A stretch of DNA of 64,000 nt from Rugalucina vietnamica (lineage: Eukaryota > Mollusca > Bivalvia > Lucinida > Lucinidae), in the NCBI GenBank assembly GCA_964017185.1, contig OZ024873.1, forward strand, positions 52,500,760 through 52,564,759, given 5' to 3'. The notes beneath the pieces were generated by a model, which did no database searches, was not told the DNA's origin, and saw nothing but the letters and a program-made list of their open reading frames with translations. This document shows positions 10,841-22,140 of the stretch, one piece after another; position 1 is the stretch's first letter, and each line of letters starts with the position of its first letter. Both the position numbers and the translations under genes were made by a program.

Positions 10841-11445
10841 TTAATTGCACCGATTCCTAGTCCCTCTATTCTTACTTTTCACGTGGATACCCCAACCAGC
10901 GTCGGTCTCAAAGTAGTGGCAAGTGCGTCCGTTCGGGCGTCATATCGCTGTGTGTATGTCTTCTCGGCACTCTGAGAGATGGTGAAGTATCCTATGGGAC
11001 CAGTTCGAAATTCTCATTTAGTATGTAGATAGGAAGTATCTCATTTTACTTAATCAATGACACAATAATGGCATTGTAGATGTTATATGTGCTTTGTACA
11101 TGACACAAACATGTTGGTGCTATAATGTTCTATCTGCAAACAACACCATTTAAATTTAATTGCACCGATTCCTGGTCCCTATATTCTTACTTTTCTCGTG
11201 GATACCCCAACCAGCGTCGGTCTCAAATTAGTGGCAAGTGCGTCCGTTCGGGCGTCATATCGTCTTCTCGGCACTCTGAGAGATGGTGAAGTATCCTATG
11301 GGACCAGTTCGAAATTCGTATTTAGTATGTAAATTGGTAGTATCTCATTTTACTTAATCAATTACACAAGATGTTCTATGTGCTTTGTACATGACACAAA
11401 CATGTTGCTGCTATAATGTTCTATCTGCAAACAACATCATTTCAG
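10841..11445. repeat. Tandem duplication, two units of about 316 and 290 bp
   Basis: Unit 1 starts at 10841 and unit 2 at 11157, both with TTAATTGCACCGATTCCT. Both continue through CCCCAACCAGCGTCGGTCTC, AAGTGCGTCCGTTCGGGCG and GAGAGATGGTGAAGTATCC, and end near CTATCTGCAAACAACA. The second unit has two short deletions. The GC-rich centre may be further rDNA debris but this was not confirmed. Confidence 0.85.
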
Positions 11446-12329
11446 TAGCTAGGACTGCACTATGAAAATTTTTAATCATTTCATTTGCGAAACATGGCTT
11501 TCTAATATCAGATTTAACATTTATCAAGAAATAACCGAGCGAAGATAGCAGTTTTAGTCAAAATATAGCAACTAAATTAACTCTTCCATCCTTTGAGTCC
11601 ACAATGATCATATGGGGCAAACGGAAAGCGTTGAATGGTCTAGATCAGTTATAACAGTATAGCACTGAACAAAACTGACTTTTTCGATAGATAGGAAAAG
11701 AATTGCTAATATCTTGCTGATGGGATGATTTGGGAACCCAAAAATTGGTCTATAGATAGAACATTGGTGCATCTTTTCAAAAATGTATATATATATATAT
11801 ATCAATTTTCATAAAAATGTCAGTTAGAACACTATAGCACTGAAGCGACGATTTATCAACGTCCACATGATAAGTCGGGGGCGGAGGGGGGGGGGGGGCG
11901 GAGAGGGGGGCAAAGTAAGAAATAATAAAAAAAAAATGCTCAACTGTATTTAAGGGGCTACATTTGGTCGTTTATATCAAGGGCGAAGCATAAGTATTTG
12001 AAATTGGTTTTATTATTTTTGCCTTGACTATTGTAAGAGCCAGAAACCTTCTTTATAGAAGTGATCATAAGTGTCAAACATGTTGAACACAGGTTTGCGT
12101 AACTGCCGACTGCCCAGTTGGGTCAGTGTCATCGTTTAGTGCCTAAATATTGCTAAATTGGATGGATATTCGTAGAGTTTTACCTTTGACAGCTTCCTAT
12201 TCGAAAGTACAAGTAAATCTGAATCCTAGAGAAATAGAAATAATCTAAAAGGTATTTTGGCATATATATGCATTTTTGTATGTGCGTCGTCCTTTATTTA
12301 CATTATTGAATTTCGTTTAGGATTTACAT
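11446..12329. other. No recognisable gene; poly-G tract
   Basis: AT-rich sequence. A G-rich tract lies at 11878-11911 and a short AT run near 11785-11802. Confidence 0.4.
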
Positions 12330-13110
12330 TCTTCGTTTCTTATTTCAGACTCTCGTGTTACCGATGTACTCAACCTGTTTAATATTCAAGGGTTGGAATT
12401 CGGATTTTTTAAAACTTTTACTGGGCGATAAAACATTAGGCTGTTTTAATGTCTGTGAAGCCCGAAGGGTTTTTGGTAACATCAAAATATCTAATGCTTT
12501 TCATCATCCAATGAAAGCTCAAAATCTAATTTCAATACTTATATTAAATTTACATTTTATATTAAGGGTGGTTGGGTGGGAATATGGGCCCCCATCCATT
12601 GGGGCCTAGGAGAAGAAATAGATGGACTGCTTGTGTCTCCAGTCAAAGTTTCTTAACTCCTGACCGACCATCTGATTACTGGCCTGAACCTGCTCAGGAA
12701 AAGTGCTTCAGTCATTGCATCCCTAAATATTGGTTTTCCCGGGTGGTTATATTTATGAAGCACATTTTGAGTGCCATGGCATCCTAATGTTGGGTAAAAG
12801 TCCCATAAAATGGAGGCAACGTCCCGACATGACCATTGCTGTTGACTGGGACTTTAAGCATCAATTCAAACAAAAAACAAAACAGTTTATATCATCAATC
12901 AATTTTGAGATTTTTATTTGCACCTGGCGTCAAACATTTTTCGGATATTTAGAATAAAATCCGAATCATCGTAGCTTTGGAACAGCTAAAACGTCAAATG
13001 TTCGTGCCCAACGTCATGGCGATACAAAACCGACGTCAAGTCAATATGATTAAACAAACAACGTCAATGGCTCAGTTTGTCGTTGATACGCCCAAAGGTG
13101 TGGCCTAAGT
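12330..13110. mobile_element. Foldback-family copy 1, interrupted by repeat F
   Basis: Its ends match the copy at 21345-22140 in inverted order: AGGCTGTTTTAATGTCTGTG near 12438, and TTGGAACAGCTAAAACGTCA followed by AACGTCATGGCGATAC near 12976-13026. The middle is occupied by a repeat F insertion at 12566-12880. Confidence 0.6.
12566..12880. repeat. Dispersed repeat F, copy 2
   Basis: Same order of words as copy 1 at 9866-10260: GGTTGGGTGGGAATATGGGC, TGCTCAGGAAAAGTGC, GGGTGGTTATATTTATGAAG, GGAGGCAACGTCCCGACATG and TTGACTGGGACTTTAAGCAT. The last two words recur, inverted, in repeat G copies elsewhere. Confidence 0.65.
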
Positions 13111-13520
13111 TACGTGACATGTTATTCATTTGGAAATGAAAAACATCGAGAAACATATATTCATCTGACATTTGCGACTGCACTTAAAATGTAAATATTT
13201 TGCAATGACCTTCAAAATTACCTACATCGTAACCATTGATGAAAGAATGAAATAAACAAGAATTGGTTCAATCAAATTCATAAATAAATTTATTAAGATT
13301 CATACACATATCTTATAAATCTGTAAAACAATTTCGTCTTGGGTGTTATAGTATACACCTGACAATGATAAACTGTTTATTTAAAACGCAAAATCATACT
13401 GTCCGTCGGTCTGACTGCAACTTTGTTGACTAGAATGATAAACCTTGATACAAAACAAAACAAATACTGACCCAAGTTGAATCAAAATGTTTGTGTTCAG
13501 GAGATAACTCTATTAATATA

Positions 13521-14337
13521 CATCAGGAAAACATGTCCGTGTAGTGTACACCCCCTTAAACCCCACTTTTACATTGCAAAAATGGGATATGCAGGGGTAT
13601 ATCTATTTTTCTTATTTTTGCTCCAAACCATAGATTGTGGGTACTCGGCGTGGCGGTTCTAACGTGTACCCCACAATCTATGTTTTGGTCAAAAATAAAA
13701 AAAAATATCAAACATTTTCTACTGAAAAGGCCTAGGGAATTTAAGGCCTGATTTCGGCCTCATGTGTTGATAAAAAACTGAATTTTGGAATTTTGAGGAG
13801 AAACGTATTGCAAATAGCAGGTATAGGTCCCTGCTTAAATACTCTAGCACAACTATCACATTTAAATTGCACATGTTGCCATGGCAACGCTCCGAAAAGC
13901 ATTGAAATATCACTTTTTGCAATTTTGGGTCTATTTTTCACCATTCAACATCATTTTCAACTACCGGCCCACGCGACGAACAATTTCTTATTGTGAAATA
14001 ATTATGGTAACATCCAGAGATATTGGATGCTAAGTATAATTTTGTTCGGAGAGTGGGCTGGCACTTAAAAATTAAAAAAAATGTGTTCAGAAATGGTCAA
14101 AAATAGACCAAATAGTGCAGAAAGTGCTCTATCTATGGTTCTTAGGATAAATGAAATACTTGTTCTTGTATTTAATAGAGGAGACATATGGCTGTTTTAA
14201 GGAATAGCTTTCTCACCTAAATTCCAAAATTTATTTTTTAGCAAAATCTGAGGCCAAAATCAGGCGTTAAATGCCCTAGTCCTTTAATTTTTTTACAACT
14301 TCAGAAAATTCTGTAAATTACATGGTTCTCGTAATGT
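13521..14337. mobile_element. MITE-B copy split by a TA-flanked element
   Basis: The left part (13521-13732) runs from CATCAGGAAAACATGTCCGT through the palindromic core. The right arm resumes at 14279 with TTTTTTTACAACTTCAGAAA and ends CTCGTAATG. The 546 bases between are a separate inverted-repeat element, so the MITE-B copy is the older insertion. Confidence 0.8.
13733..14278. mobile_element. TA-flanked inverted-repeat element, 546 bp
   Basis: The left end TAGGGAATTTAAGGCCTGAT matches the inverted right end TAGGGCATTTAACGCCTGAT, and GGCCTCA follows within six bases in both. A TA dinucleotide borders each side, as in Tc1/mariner-type insertions. No transposase frame is present, so it is non-autonomous. 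Confidence 0.8.
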
Positions 14338-14906
14338 ATTTCTGTTCCAGTGAAACGTGTGTTATGCGATTTCGTTGACCATGTCTGTTAACCTTTGACA
14401 AAGGTATGTATTTGTTGATCGGACTGCTTCAAATAGACATTGGAGATTTAGGTCTGATTTGGATTTTACTTGTCTTTGTAACGACTTCCCTATTGAAAGT
14501 TACAAAATAAGAGTAATTCTCTTTGGCTCCATGTTGCCAAATCTATAGGGTCACTGAAGAGGCTTAAGTAGCCGAAACCGCGGTATGGCCCATCCCCTTT
14601 CTCATAAATATGCTCACTGCTCTAAAAGGATCTCAGTTTTATTTTTGTTTAATGAGCGATATTTTGATCAGGCCAGAAAGACATGTCAACTTACTTCTTA
14701 AGACATTTGAAAAGGTACAAGTAGGCGATGATCAGGAATTGACACAATCAGAAAGAAATATCCACTTGACAATTTAAAGAGTGTAGAAACCCCTCGCTAA
14801 TGTTTACAAACAGTAACTATTATCACGAGAGGTAGAGCGACACGATCAAAGAATCGCACTATATATCTATAGTTTGACGAGTTACAATTTAATAATTGAA
14901 AGTAAA
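14338..14906. other. Spacer downstream of paralog 2
   Basis: It holds a short piece of repeat E near 14700-14765 (AAGGTACAAGTAGGCGATGA, CAATCAGAAAGAAATA) and the sequence GAATCGCACTATATATCTAT near 14850. A related sequence is seen at 59790 and 61655. No gene seen. Confidence 0.4.
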
Positions 14907-15374
14907 TCACAATTTATCATAATAGACAAGTTTGATTGGTTTTTCAATTCCAGGATCCGATATCAGAATAGACGGTTTCCTCCGTTGCCTTCTGTCCTTC
15001 GTTTTGAGGGTCAGCAAAATATCGTCAACTACACCTTCCATCGCATACGTTCGTCTGTCCATATATACTTTAGCTGGATTTGCTGCGTGGAAGTCCGTGA
15101 TAGCATTCTCCTTGGTACCTATTTTTACGAACTTCTTATATACCGGGCTATTTGTATGGACTTCTTCCGCGCCGCGAAGAAGAGCTTTAATAGCTGCATT
15201 TGTAATCCCCAGAGCAGACCCAGATCGGGATGTACGCAATTTGTCTAGTTGTCTATTTAATATTTCGATTTCATTTTCTATGTAGTTGAGTCCCTTGTTT
15301 TCTTCACTAATCGCTAAACCATTACCAACCACACATGCTATTAAGGTTACATGTAACCAGATTGGAGAGTTCAT
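14907..15374 (-). CDS. Small secreted protein, family paralog 2
   Basis: Predicted 155 residues from the ATG at 15374; an upstream in-frame ATG would add ten residues. The shorter start is preferred because a strong acceptor TTTCTTTTTCAG lies 10 bases upstream, implying a 5' non-coding exon, and because the hydrophobic signal (about residues 4-20, WLHVTLIACVVGNGLA) then starts at the N-terminus. It has a short coiled-coil-like stretch (ENEIEILNRQLDKL) absent from paralog 1, then the family core: ITNAAIKALLRGAEEV, VYKKFVKIG, AITDFHA, EGVVDDILLTLKTKD, RKPSILISDP, PIKLVY. It is the closest relative of paralogs 1 and 3 by eye. Function unknown. Confidence 0.75.
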   Translation of the reverse strand: MNSPIWLHVTLIACVVGNGLAISEENKGLNYIENEIEILNRQLDKLRTSRSGSALGITNAAIKALLRGAEEVHTNSPVYKKFVKIGTKENAITDFHAANPAKVYMDRRTYAMEGVVDDILLTLKTKDRRQRRKPSILISDPGIEKPIKLVYYDKL

Positions 15375-15505
15375 CACTTCAATCTGAAAAAGAAAATGTG
15401 TCACTTAATTGGAAATGTGCAGACGTAGAAAAAGTTATAAAGATTATGTATTGGTACATTCAGAGTCAGAGCTGAATAAAGATAATTCTGGTCCAAAAAC
15501 AAAGG

Positions 15506-15511
<6 letters not shown>

Positions 15512-15558
<47 letters not shown>
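15512..15558. repeat. (AC)n microsatellite
   Basis: About 47 bp of pure AC dinucleotide. It lies in the likely 5' intron of paralog 2. The threonine-histidine and cysteine-valine frames across it are artefacts. Confidence 0.95.
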
Positions 15559-15563
<5 letters not shown>

Positions 15564-15574
15564 AAATGCAGGTA

Positions 15575-16810
15575 TGAAGAGAACATGCGTTAAGATGTGT
15601 GAGCAGTTTTTATTCTCTAAGGAATATCAATTCAGTCTTAAGGTCGAAATTTTGATTATATTATCACATAATATACATATAAAACCCCAGGCGACTGCGA
15701 AGTGAGTTTACATGTACAACCTGTTAAAATTTACAAAGGGCTATTTTACGCTTAGACTTTATTAAAGCTGTGCACAGTGATTGACCGGTACATGATAACT
15801 GCATTTGTTATTTTCTTTTTCCTCTTTTACGTATAAACAATTTAAAATAAAGCAAAACTGAAAACTTTAATGCATTTACATGCCTTTTGTATCTGAGATA
15901 TCTGTAGGATACACATAAAACTTACCTAAATTGCTGTTATTCTAAATGTATGTACACGGCCAGCTGAATATAATGACTCGGCAAATAAATGTACTGTAGT
16001 ATGTATGTACTCTTGCACAAATATCTAGGGTGCATGTGATATAATATTTCTGTTGATCCTTTGAGATCAGTAAGAAAATTTGAAGTATTTAGAAGAGATA
16101 TTTATGTTAAGCAATATCATCTTAACAGTATTGTCGTCATTTGGCACCTTTGGAATATGTGCCTTTGATTAAGACTACTCAAAGTTTTGTTTCTAATTTG
16201 TGACGGGTCACGTTTGAGTGTTCATGACACGAATTTGTACAATGCTCCCTTTGAATATTTTACTGCTTTTAAAGGATATGATTATATTTTATTGCAAAAC
16301 CATACATTCAGAGCAGACCTAGTTTTACGTTCGTGCTTAACAATTAGCTAGTCATTTGTTCGTCATGCTCTGTTGAAATGTCACGTGATCGTTCCAAAGT
16401 GGTACGTCTGTTGTGTTTCTATATTCATGTCTGTGCTGTCTGTGCCTTTTATGTACATGCGCGTATACGTTAAAAGTTGATATAGGCAACTTATGTAACT
16501 GTGTGGGCAAAATTAGGGAACAAGCAGTCACTCGGCACTAGGTATCAGTACCTACGAGTAATTTTCATCTCGCTTGTTTTCCAACTGGGTCTTTAGGATG
16601 GAAACTTGTTTCGAATTGCACCAGTGACTTGCGCATAATTGCCTTTGGCCAGTTTTGTCAAAATCGTTACAATCATCCTATCCCCTTGCGAAAGAAAATT
16701 ACAAAAAGGTACTGTAATTTAGGAATTGATAAATTAGTTATAAACTCAAACCAGACACCAGGCGGAAAAGAAATGATAACACAAAACAAATAAACACACA
16801 TGAAGAGCTT
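15575..16810. other. No recognisable feature
   Basis: AT-rich unique-looking sequence upstream of paralog 2. It may hold that gene's 5' exon and promoter, but I could not place them. Confidence 0.35.
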
Positions 16811-17097
16811 ATCAGGAAATCATGTCCGTGTAATGTATACCCCCTTAAACCCCACTTTTATATAGTGAAAATGGGGTATGCAGGGGTATACATATTTTCT
16901 TATTTTTGCTCCAAAACATAGATTGTGGGTACATGTACTCGTTAGAACCGCCTCAGCGAGGCGGTTCTAATGTGTACCCACAATCTATGTTTTGAGCAAT
17001 AATAAGAAAAATTATCCGATTTTTTTCGAATGAATTTTTCAAATTTTACAAGTGAAAAAAAAATCCCTGTTTATTGCATGGACAAGTTTTCATAATG
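16811..17097. mobile_element. MITE-B copy, full length
   Basis: A good reference copy. The left end is ATCAGGAAATCATGTCCGTG. In the left arm, a small inverted repeat joins GTATACCCCCTTAAACCCCA to TGGGGTATGCAGGGGTATAC. The core palindrome centres near 16957 (GAACCGCCTC/GAGGCGGTTC) between two copies of ACATAGATTGTGGGTAC in inverted order. The right end is TGCATGGACAAGTTTTCATA. Confidence 0.9.
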
Positions 17098-17247
17098 CAG
17101 ATAACCAGCTCTTTCCCAGCAAGGCAGCCATTCGGCTAGCATCAGCCAATACCTATTTCAACAGAACATTCTTTGAAGCAAAAGCAACGGCGAAATACAT
17201 CAAATACCGACGGATCAACATTTGAGAGGCTTGGTTAGGGGGGTAGG

Positions 17248-17445
17248 CAATATCCCATATCCCAAAATAAACCATCCAAAATATCCCGTATCCCAAAATT
17301 ATTTTAACTTGTATCCCAAAATAAACTCCAATATCCCATATCCCAAAATTCCTGAATATCCCATATCCCAAAATAAGAAACACAAATATCCCAGTATCCC
17401 TTAAAATAGGCCAATATCCAGTATCCCAAAATACCCTATACAAGC
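17248..17445. repeat. Degenerate minisatellite of ATATCCCA words
   Basis: Repeated CAATATCCCATATCCCAAAA-type words at irregular spacing over about 200 bp. The frames at 17153-17443 and 17222-17404 merely translate it. Confidence 0.85.
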
Positions 17446-17454
17446 CTCATTTGA

Positions 17455-17960
17455 GAAATAGATCAGCTCTAGTAGTGAATTTTGAGTAATATATCACTGT
17501 TTTGAGGTCAGTTGTAAAGCAGAGCAAATGTCGAGCGCGCAGCGCGAGTGATTTTTCTGCGTACAACTAACCGACAAACAGTGATATATTACTCAACAAT
17601 TCATGCACTAGAGTTAATCTATTTCGATTTTAACACTTAATAAACGGAATAAAATCATTTTAAACCTTCAGTTTCTTTAACTTTTCCACCATTGCACTGA
17701 AGTATTCCAGCCAAACTTTTGACTGCACCGCAAATGTTTACATATGTTTGTTACGTTTTGAACGCGTTGAAATGACGTTTCACCGTCTAACGTCAAGATT
17801 ACGTGACTTTTGGGATAGCTGACGTCATAATTTAATCAAAATGGCATCAAAACGGCGCAAAGTAAGGTCACCCTACTCCGCTCAGTGATATATCACCCAA
17901 TAATAACTGCATCTTACCATTGGCTTCTATAGGCAAAGTGTGTTAGAATTAGTTGTAATC
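17455..17960. mobile_element. Foldback-family copy 2
   Basis: It starts with a 174-bp hairpin at 17455-17628: AATAGATCAGCTCTAG and GAGTAATATATCACTGTTTT are answered by inverted partners around a CGAGCGCGCAGCGCGAG loop region. It continues with ATGACGTTTCACCGTCTAAC, GGGATAGCTGACGTCA and GGCTTCTATAGGCAAAGTGT. The same order is found inverted at 21345-22140. Confidence 0.8.
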
Positions 17961-18136
17961 TCTTCTGACATTAATATAATAGTTGCTTAAGATACATTTT
18001 GTACACTATGTATTCGATTATCTCGTTACCAAATTAGAATGAAGCAATTTGATCAACGAATGCGTATACAACGTCAATCGGGAATGTCATAATAAGAATT
18101 TCGCTAGTAACGAAGTCAAACTCAAAGAGCACATTT

Positions 18137-18370
18137 GAGCCACCTCGTGGGAAAACCAACAATGTGGTTTCCGAACAGGTCCGACACAAACCAGGCTGTA
18201 GAAGCACAGAAAACAGCTAGAAGCTTGAAATTTTGGAGGTAAGAAGAGGAGGAATTGTACTATCCGAGTAGCGAAAACAAAGGCGCTGATCAGCTTCGCG
18301 GTTACCGCGAAGCTGATCTGCGTCTTTGTTTTCGCATATGCAGATTGTTGGTTTTCCCATGAGGCGGCTC
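18137..18370. mobile_element. MITE-A copy, 28 bp downstream of the split gene's stop
   Basis: Full-length, inverted orientation, with the perfect GATCAGCTTCGCGGTTACC palindrome. The flanks are ATTT on both sides (4-bp target duplication). It lies in what would be the 3' untranslated region of the split paralog. Confidence 0.9.
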
Positions 18371-18398
18371 ATTTCATCGACCTTTTCTGTCACTAAAA

Positions 18399-18580
18399 CT
18401 AGTTCTTGGCATAAATCAGCTCGATCCATTTAGGCTGTGTGGGATCTGATATCGAGATAGAAATCCTTTTCCCGCTCTTTTTTAGCGTACATTTCGTTTT
18501 CCCGACGAGGCCTTCAATTAAAAACGGTCTCTGATCAGTATAGACTGGTTGTAAAGCATGAAAATCGATAATTGCATCTC
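18399..18580 (-). pseudogene. Secreted protein paralog 3, C-terminal half (split by transposon)
   Basis: About 58 residues matching the second half of the family: AIIDFHA, PFLIEGLVG, RISISISDP, WIELIYAKN, then a TAG stop. The frame runs upstream without a stop into the transposon end, where the family match ceases exactly at the 5-bp duplication (18576-18580). The N-terminal half lies 9.1 kb away at 27669-27896 on the same strand. If the intervening element and one copy of the duplication are ignored, the two halves meet in frame at the point where paralogs 1 and 2 continue into A-x-T-D-F. Both halves are still open, which suggests a recent insertion. Confidence 0.85.
18576..18580. repeat. 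Target-site duplication, left copy (ATCTC)
   Basis: ATCTC occurs directly outside the left inverted end, and again at 27669-27673 outside the right end. It is part of the paralog 3 coding sequence. Confidence 0.85.
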
Positions 18581-19139
18581 CACTGTTGAGAATCGTACAG
18601 ATTTTTACATCGGAAGCCGCTAGTACTGTACGCACAAAACACGTTAGCTGCTTTACACAGGTGGTCTAAATAATGCGAAAACCGATAATCCGATCATGTA
18701 AACTTCGTGAAAGACATATGTATTGAAAGGTAAGACATTTGTCTCTTTAAATTTGCTTCCATTTAGATTCACAAGGTGGCCCCTTTTGTACAAGACAACA
18801 ATTTCGATGCTGCATCAGTGATTTTTCACGTTTTCGCGGACGATGAGCGTCATGTTTTCGCATTTTATCATCTCCACGTTAGTTTCACGCATTTGTAAAA
18901 ATATCTTAACTAAAGAAGGATTATTCACCAATGTAGATCAGTATCCGTTTAATGTTTTTATAGTGTTTTTGTGAAAATAAATTCGGTTTTGTTCTGGGAC
19001 CATAGAATTTGCGACTGTACGCTTCGCTTCCAGCCTTGCTATTTTGTCTGTACGATTCGCCGTGATTATCACCGTATGCATAATTCGATCTGATTTTGTC
19101 AGAAAATGTACTAACGAGATGCTGGAGCAATGATTTGTG

Positions 19140-20094
19140 TAATTTTGATTCTCTACTTCATCTCACCCATATGCATAAACATTTAAAAGTGTTATTTGGT
19201 TGTGTTTGATGAGTTGGGCGACAGAATCTATAATTGCCTACAACTTAAAGTTTTGCACCAGTCATTTGTACCCACGCTCCACTCTCTCATATTTTTTATC
19301 AGAATAATACGCAGCTGTTGGTCTTCACTGTTGTCAGCCTCTAAGGGGGGCGAGGGTTTCAACAAATTTGACCCAGCAGTGCCTGGGTTTTTAGCTCATT
19401 TTAAAAAAGCCCCGCAATTCATCGGCCCCAAAGGCCCATGTATACAAATGACTGATGCATTATCTGTAGAGCCATCGTTTTCGTTCATTACACTACTGCC
19501 ACACTATTGTGCATCGACTCTACGGCGTATAGGTCACACGTAGTACATACACGAGCATATATGTACTTAGCTTATACTCCTCGAACGTCGAGGTGCTAAG
19601 TTTTTTGTGTGTGCACTTCAAAATACGTACCACGTGTGTGGAAGCTACGATACGACGTGCATAAGTCGAACATATGTCATTCGTCAGTTTCACAGCCAAC
19701 GCAACTCGTCATTAAATTTTGAAATAACTTTTTGTGGTTTCAGTCGATTCATACGAAATACTGAATTATATTTAGACAAACCACTTTCAAAGACGACCTG
19801 TAAAAATCAGCCATCAGACTATTTTTGATCGAATACAACTACGTAAAAACTTGCGAAGAGGTCATTTTGAAAAATGATTTTGGTGAATTGCTTGCTAAAC
19901 TGTGCAAACCACTATAGTCTAAAGCGGAGAAACACATTGAAAACGACTTTCCCATGGCTGCAATACACTTTATTCAATAGGGCTAGGTTGCCAACACAAA
20001 ATAAAGCATATGGTTGACATCTGCAGTGACGTCGACCATGTAACCAAGTGGCGTTGAACGCCTAAAACAAGCATTTTTCGGGTACTGAAAATCT
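19140..20094. other. Transposon interior, unrecognised
   Basis: The 115-codon frame at 19196-19543 and the 73-codon frame at 19607-19828 show no domain. They might be decayed cargo or transposase remnants but nothing supports that. Confidence 0.3.
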
Positions 20095-20343
20095 TTTTTT
20101 TTTTTGTTTTTTAATTCAGTTTTACGTCCCTTTCAAGATTATTTCAGCTCACATGAGACGGGCCAATTAGTAGGTGGGCGAAAACGGAGAATCCCGAGAA
20201 AAAAACACCTGGCACACCCGCAAGCAGAACTTGGCTTGTCTCACATGTGGCCAGAGCGGGACTCGAACCCACACCAGACACAGCGGTGAGATGATCGAGT
20301 GATTAAGAAACAGCGCTCTAAACCGCTCGGCCACGGGGGCCGC
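20095..20343 (-). mobile_element. tRNA-headed SINE-like element, full length
   Basis: On the minus strand it starts GCGGCCCCCGTGGCCGAGCG with a polymerase III A box (TGGCCGAGCGGTTAAG) and a B box (GGGTTCGAGTCCC) of a tRNA-Ser/Leu-like head. A body with ACAAGCCAAGTTCTGCTTGC, CACCTACTAATTGGCCCGTC and GAAAGGGACGTAAAACTGAA follows, with an A-rich tail. It is nested in the 9-kb transposon. A second full copy is at 52558-52800. Confidence 0.8.
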
Positions 20344-21344
20344 TTACTATCAATGCCAAGGAATCTAGGAAAACTGTATAGGTTTTCAGCCCAAAGTTTG
20401 AGTGTTTCTGGCAGCTTCTGTGTTAATCTTATAGAATATATGTTGCAATGTCTGTAAAATTAAAGGTTTGATAAATGCAACAACATGTTGGCAACCTCTT
20501 GGTGTTACATACCTGCAACATACCTGCTGTGTCAAAGGGGGAGGGGGTCAGATTTTTTCAAAAATTATTTTGTCAGAAAACTACTTTTTTTTTGCGATAA
20601 TTTATCAAGAAAATACTACAGTATGCTTATTGCAACCTAAAACTTTGGGTAGAAACTATTTATGCACGAATAATAGGTACATCATTTTTATCAGATTTAT
20701 AATTCTAAAGAGCCCTGTCCATCACTTTTGCAAAAACCTGTACCTTAAATATACTATTCCAAAAAATAATAAGCAACTTTGAAAAGTGACTCCACATGTT
20801 TTGTCTTCATTAGGGAAGTTCTTCTGACAATGGCTTGCATGTATCAAATGAAGGTAAAACCAATAGTTGCGTGGTGCTGAAGTAACGTAAGGTTTTAAGT
20901 CCACGGAGGCATATCTTAAATAAAACATAAACCATCAAAAATTGAGAAACATATTTTGCACAGTATATTTATATGCATAATAAGTGTACACTTTATGTGT
21001 TTACCTGTTAAAATAGGACAGATAGTCTGTTCATTCAGGTAGAACATACATATACAGTATATTCCCATAGCCTTGATACATTGCAAATAATAGAGCTGAG
21101 CCCATTTATTTTGACAGCCCCCCCCCCCCCCAAAAAAAAAAAAAAAGAATAAAAAAAAATTGATATGTCATTTACAAAAATACAGTTGTGTTCAAAATAT
21201 TTTGATTGGGCAACGGGGATGGGGGGGGGGGGGACATGGTCTTATAAAAAGTTTCCTGATTTCCTATATGTTTTATATTAAAATATTTACATTTTTATTG
21301 CAATCGTCCTAGATGAAAGTATCTTTCTTGATGTTCTTCTTTTC
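20344..21344. other. Transposon interior, AT-rich, homopolymer tracts
   Basis: A poly-C/poly-A tract at about 21119-21145 and a G-rich tract at about 21216-21233. No gene seen. Confidence 0.4.
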
Positions 21345-22140
21345 ACAATGAAAAACATTAAGTCACGTGTTCTAGAGGCCACGCCTATAGGTGGGGCGAC
21401 GTCAAAACCAGCCGGTGACGTTGTTTGTTTACGCTTGCTGTCGTGACGTTGGTCGCGTATCGCCATGACGTTAGGCGCGAAAATTTGACGTTTTGGCTGT
21501 TCCAAAATTACGTTAAGTCGGATTTAATGTCAATTCTAACACACCTCGCCTATATAGCCAATGGTTAAAAACGTGTTATATTGTGCAACAATTTCACTGG
21601 GCGAATAAGCGTGACGTTACTTTGCGGCATTTGTGACGTCAGCTATCCCACAAAGCAGCGTAGCGTTAGACGGTGAAACGTCGTTTTAGCGCACAACAAA
21701 CGTAATAAGTGTGTGTAAATACCAGCATTACAGTCAAATATTTGGCGGGATATCTGCAATGCAATGGCGGAATGCTGAACGATATCGACGGTTTCAGCAA
21801 CATTTATTCCGTTTATTGTGTGTTAGAATCGAAATAGATGAGCTCTAGTGCGTGAATTGTTGAGTAATAATTCACTGTTTGTCGGTCAGTTGTAAGAAGA
21901 TAAATCACGAGCGCGTACGCGCTCGCTCGTGATTTGATCTTCTTTACAACTGACCTCCCAACAGTGAATTATTACTCAACAATTCACTGCTAGAGCTGAT
22001 CTATTTCTTAAGTAACCCGAAAATGAGCGGGCTTCACAGACATTAAAACAGCCTAATGTTTTTCATCACTCCAGTGAAAGCTAAAATCTGAATTTCAATC
22101 CTTAATTCAAAAATTTGGTCCAATTTTTAAAGAAGTCACT
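21345..22140. mobile_element. Foldback-family copy 3, nested in the 9-kb transposon
   Basis: Inverted relative to copy 2. A hairpin at 21835-22008 is nearly perfect: AGTAATAATTCACTGTT and its complement flank a GCGCGTACGCGC centre, and GAGCTCTAG/CTAGAGCTG lie near the ends. The left part carries GACGGTGAAACGTCGTTTTA, AACGTCATGGCGATAC inverted and GGAACAGCCAAAACGTCA inverted, shared with copy 1. Confidence 0.8.

Noticed and set aside
10841..11445. Tandem duplication as further 28S rRNA
   Set aside because: Only a short GAGAGATGGTGAAGTAT resemblance to the 28S AAAGATGGTGAACTAT block was seen, too little to support the call.
18399..18635. A complete 78-codon gene starting at 18635
   Set aside because: The first 18 or so codons are the transposon's inverted end beginning at a GTG. 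The family match starts only after the target duplication.
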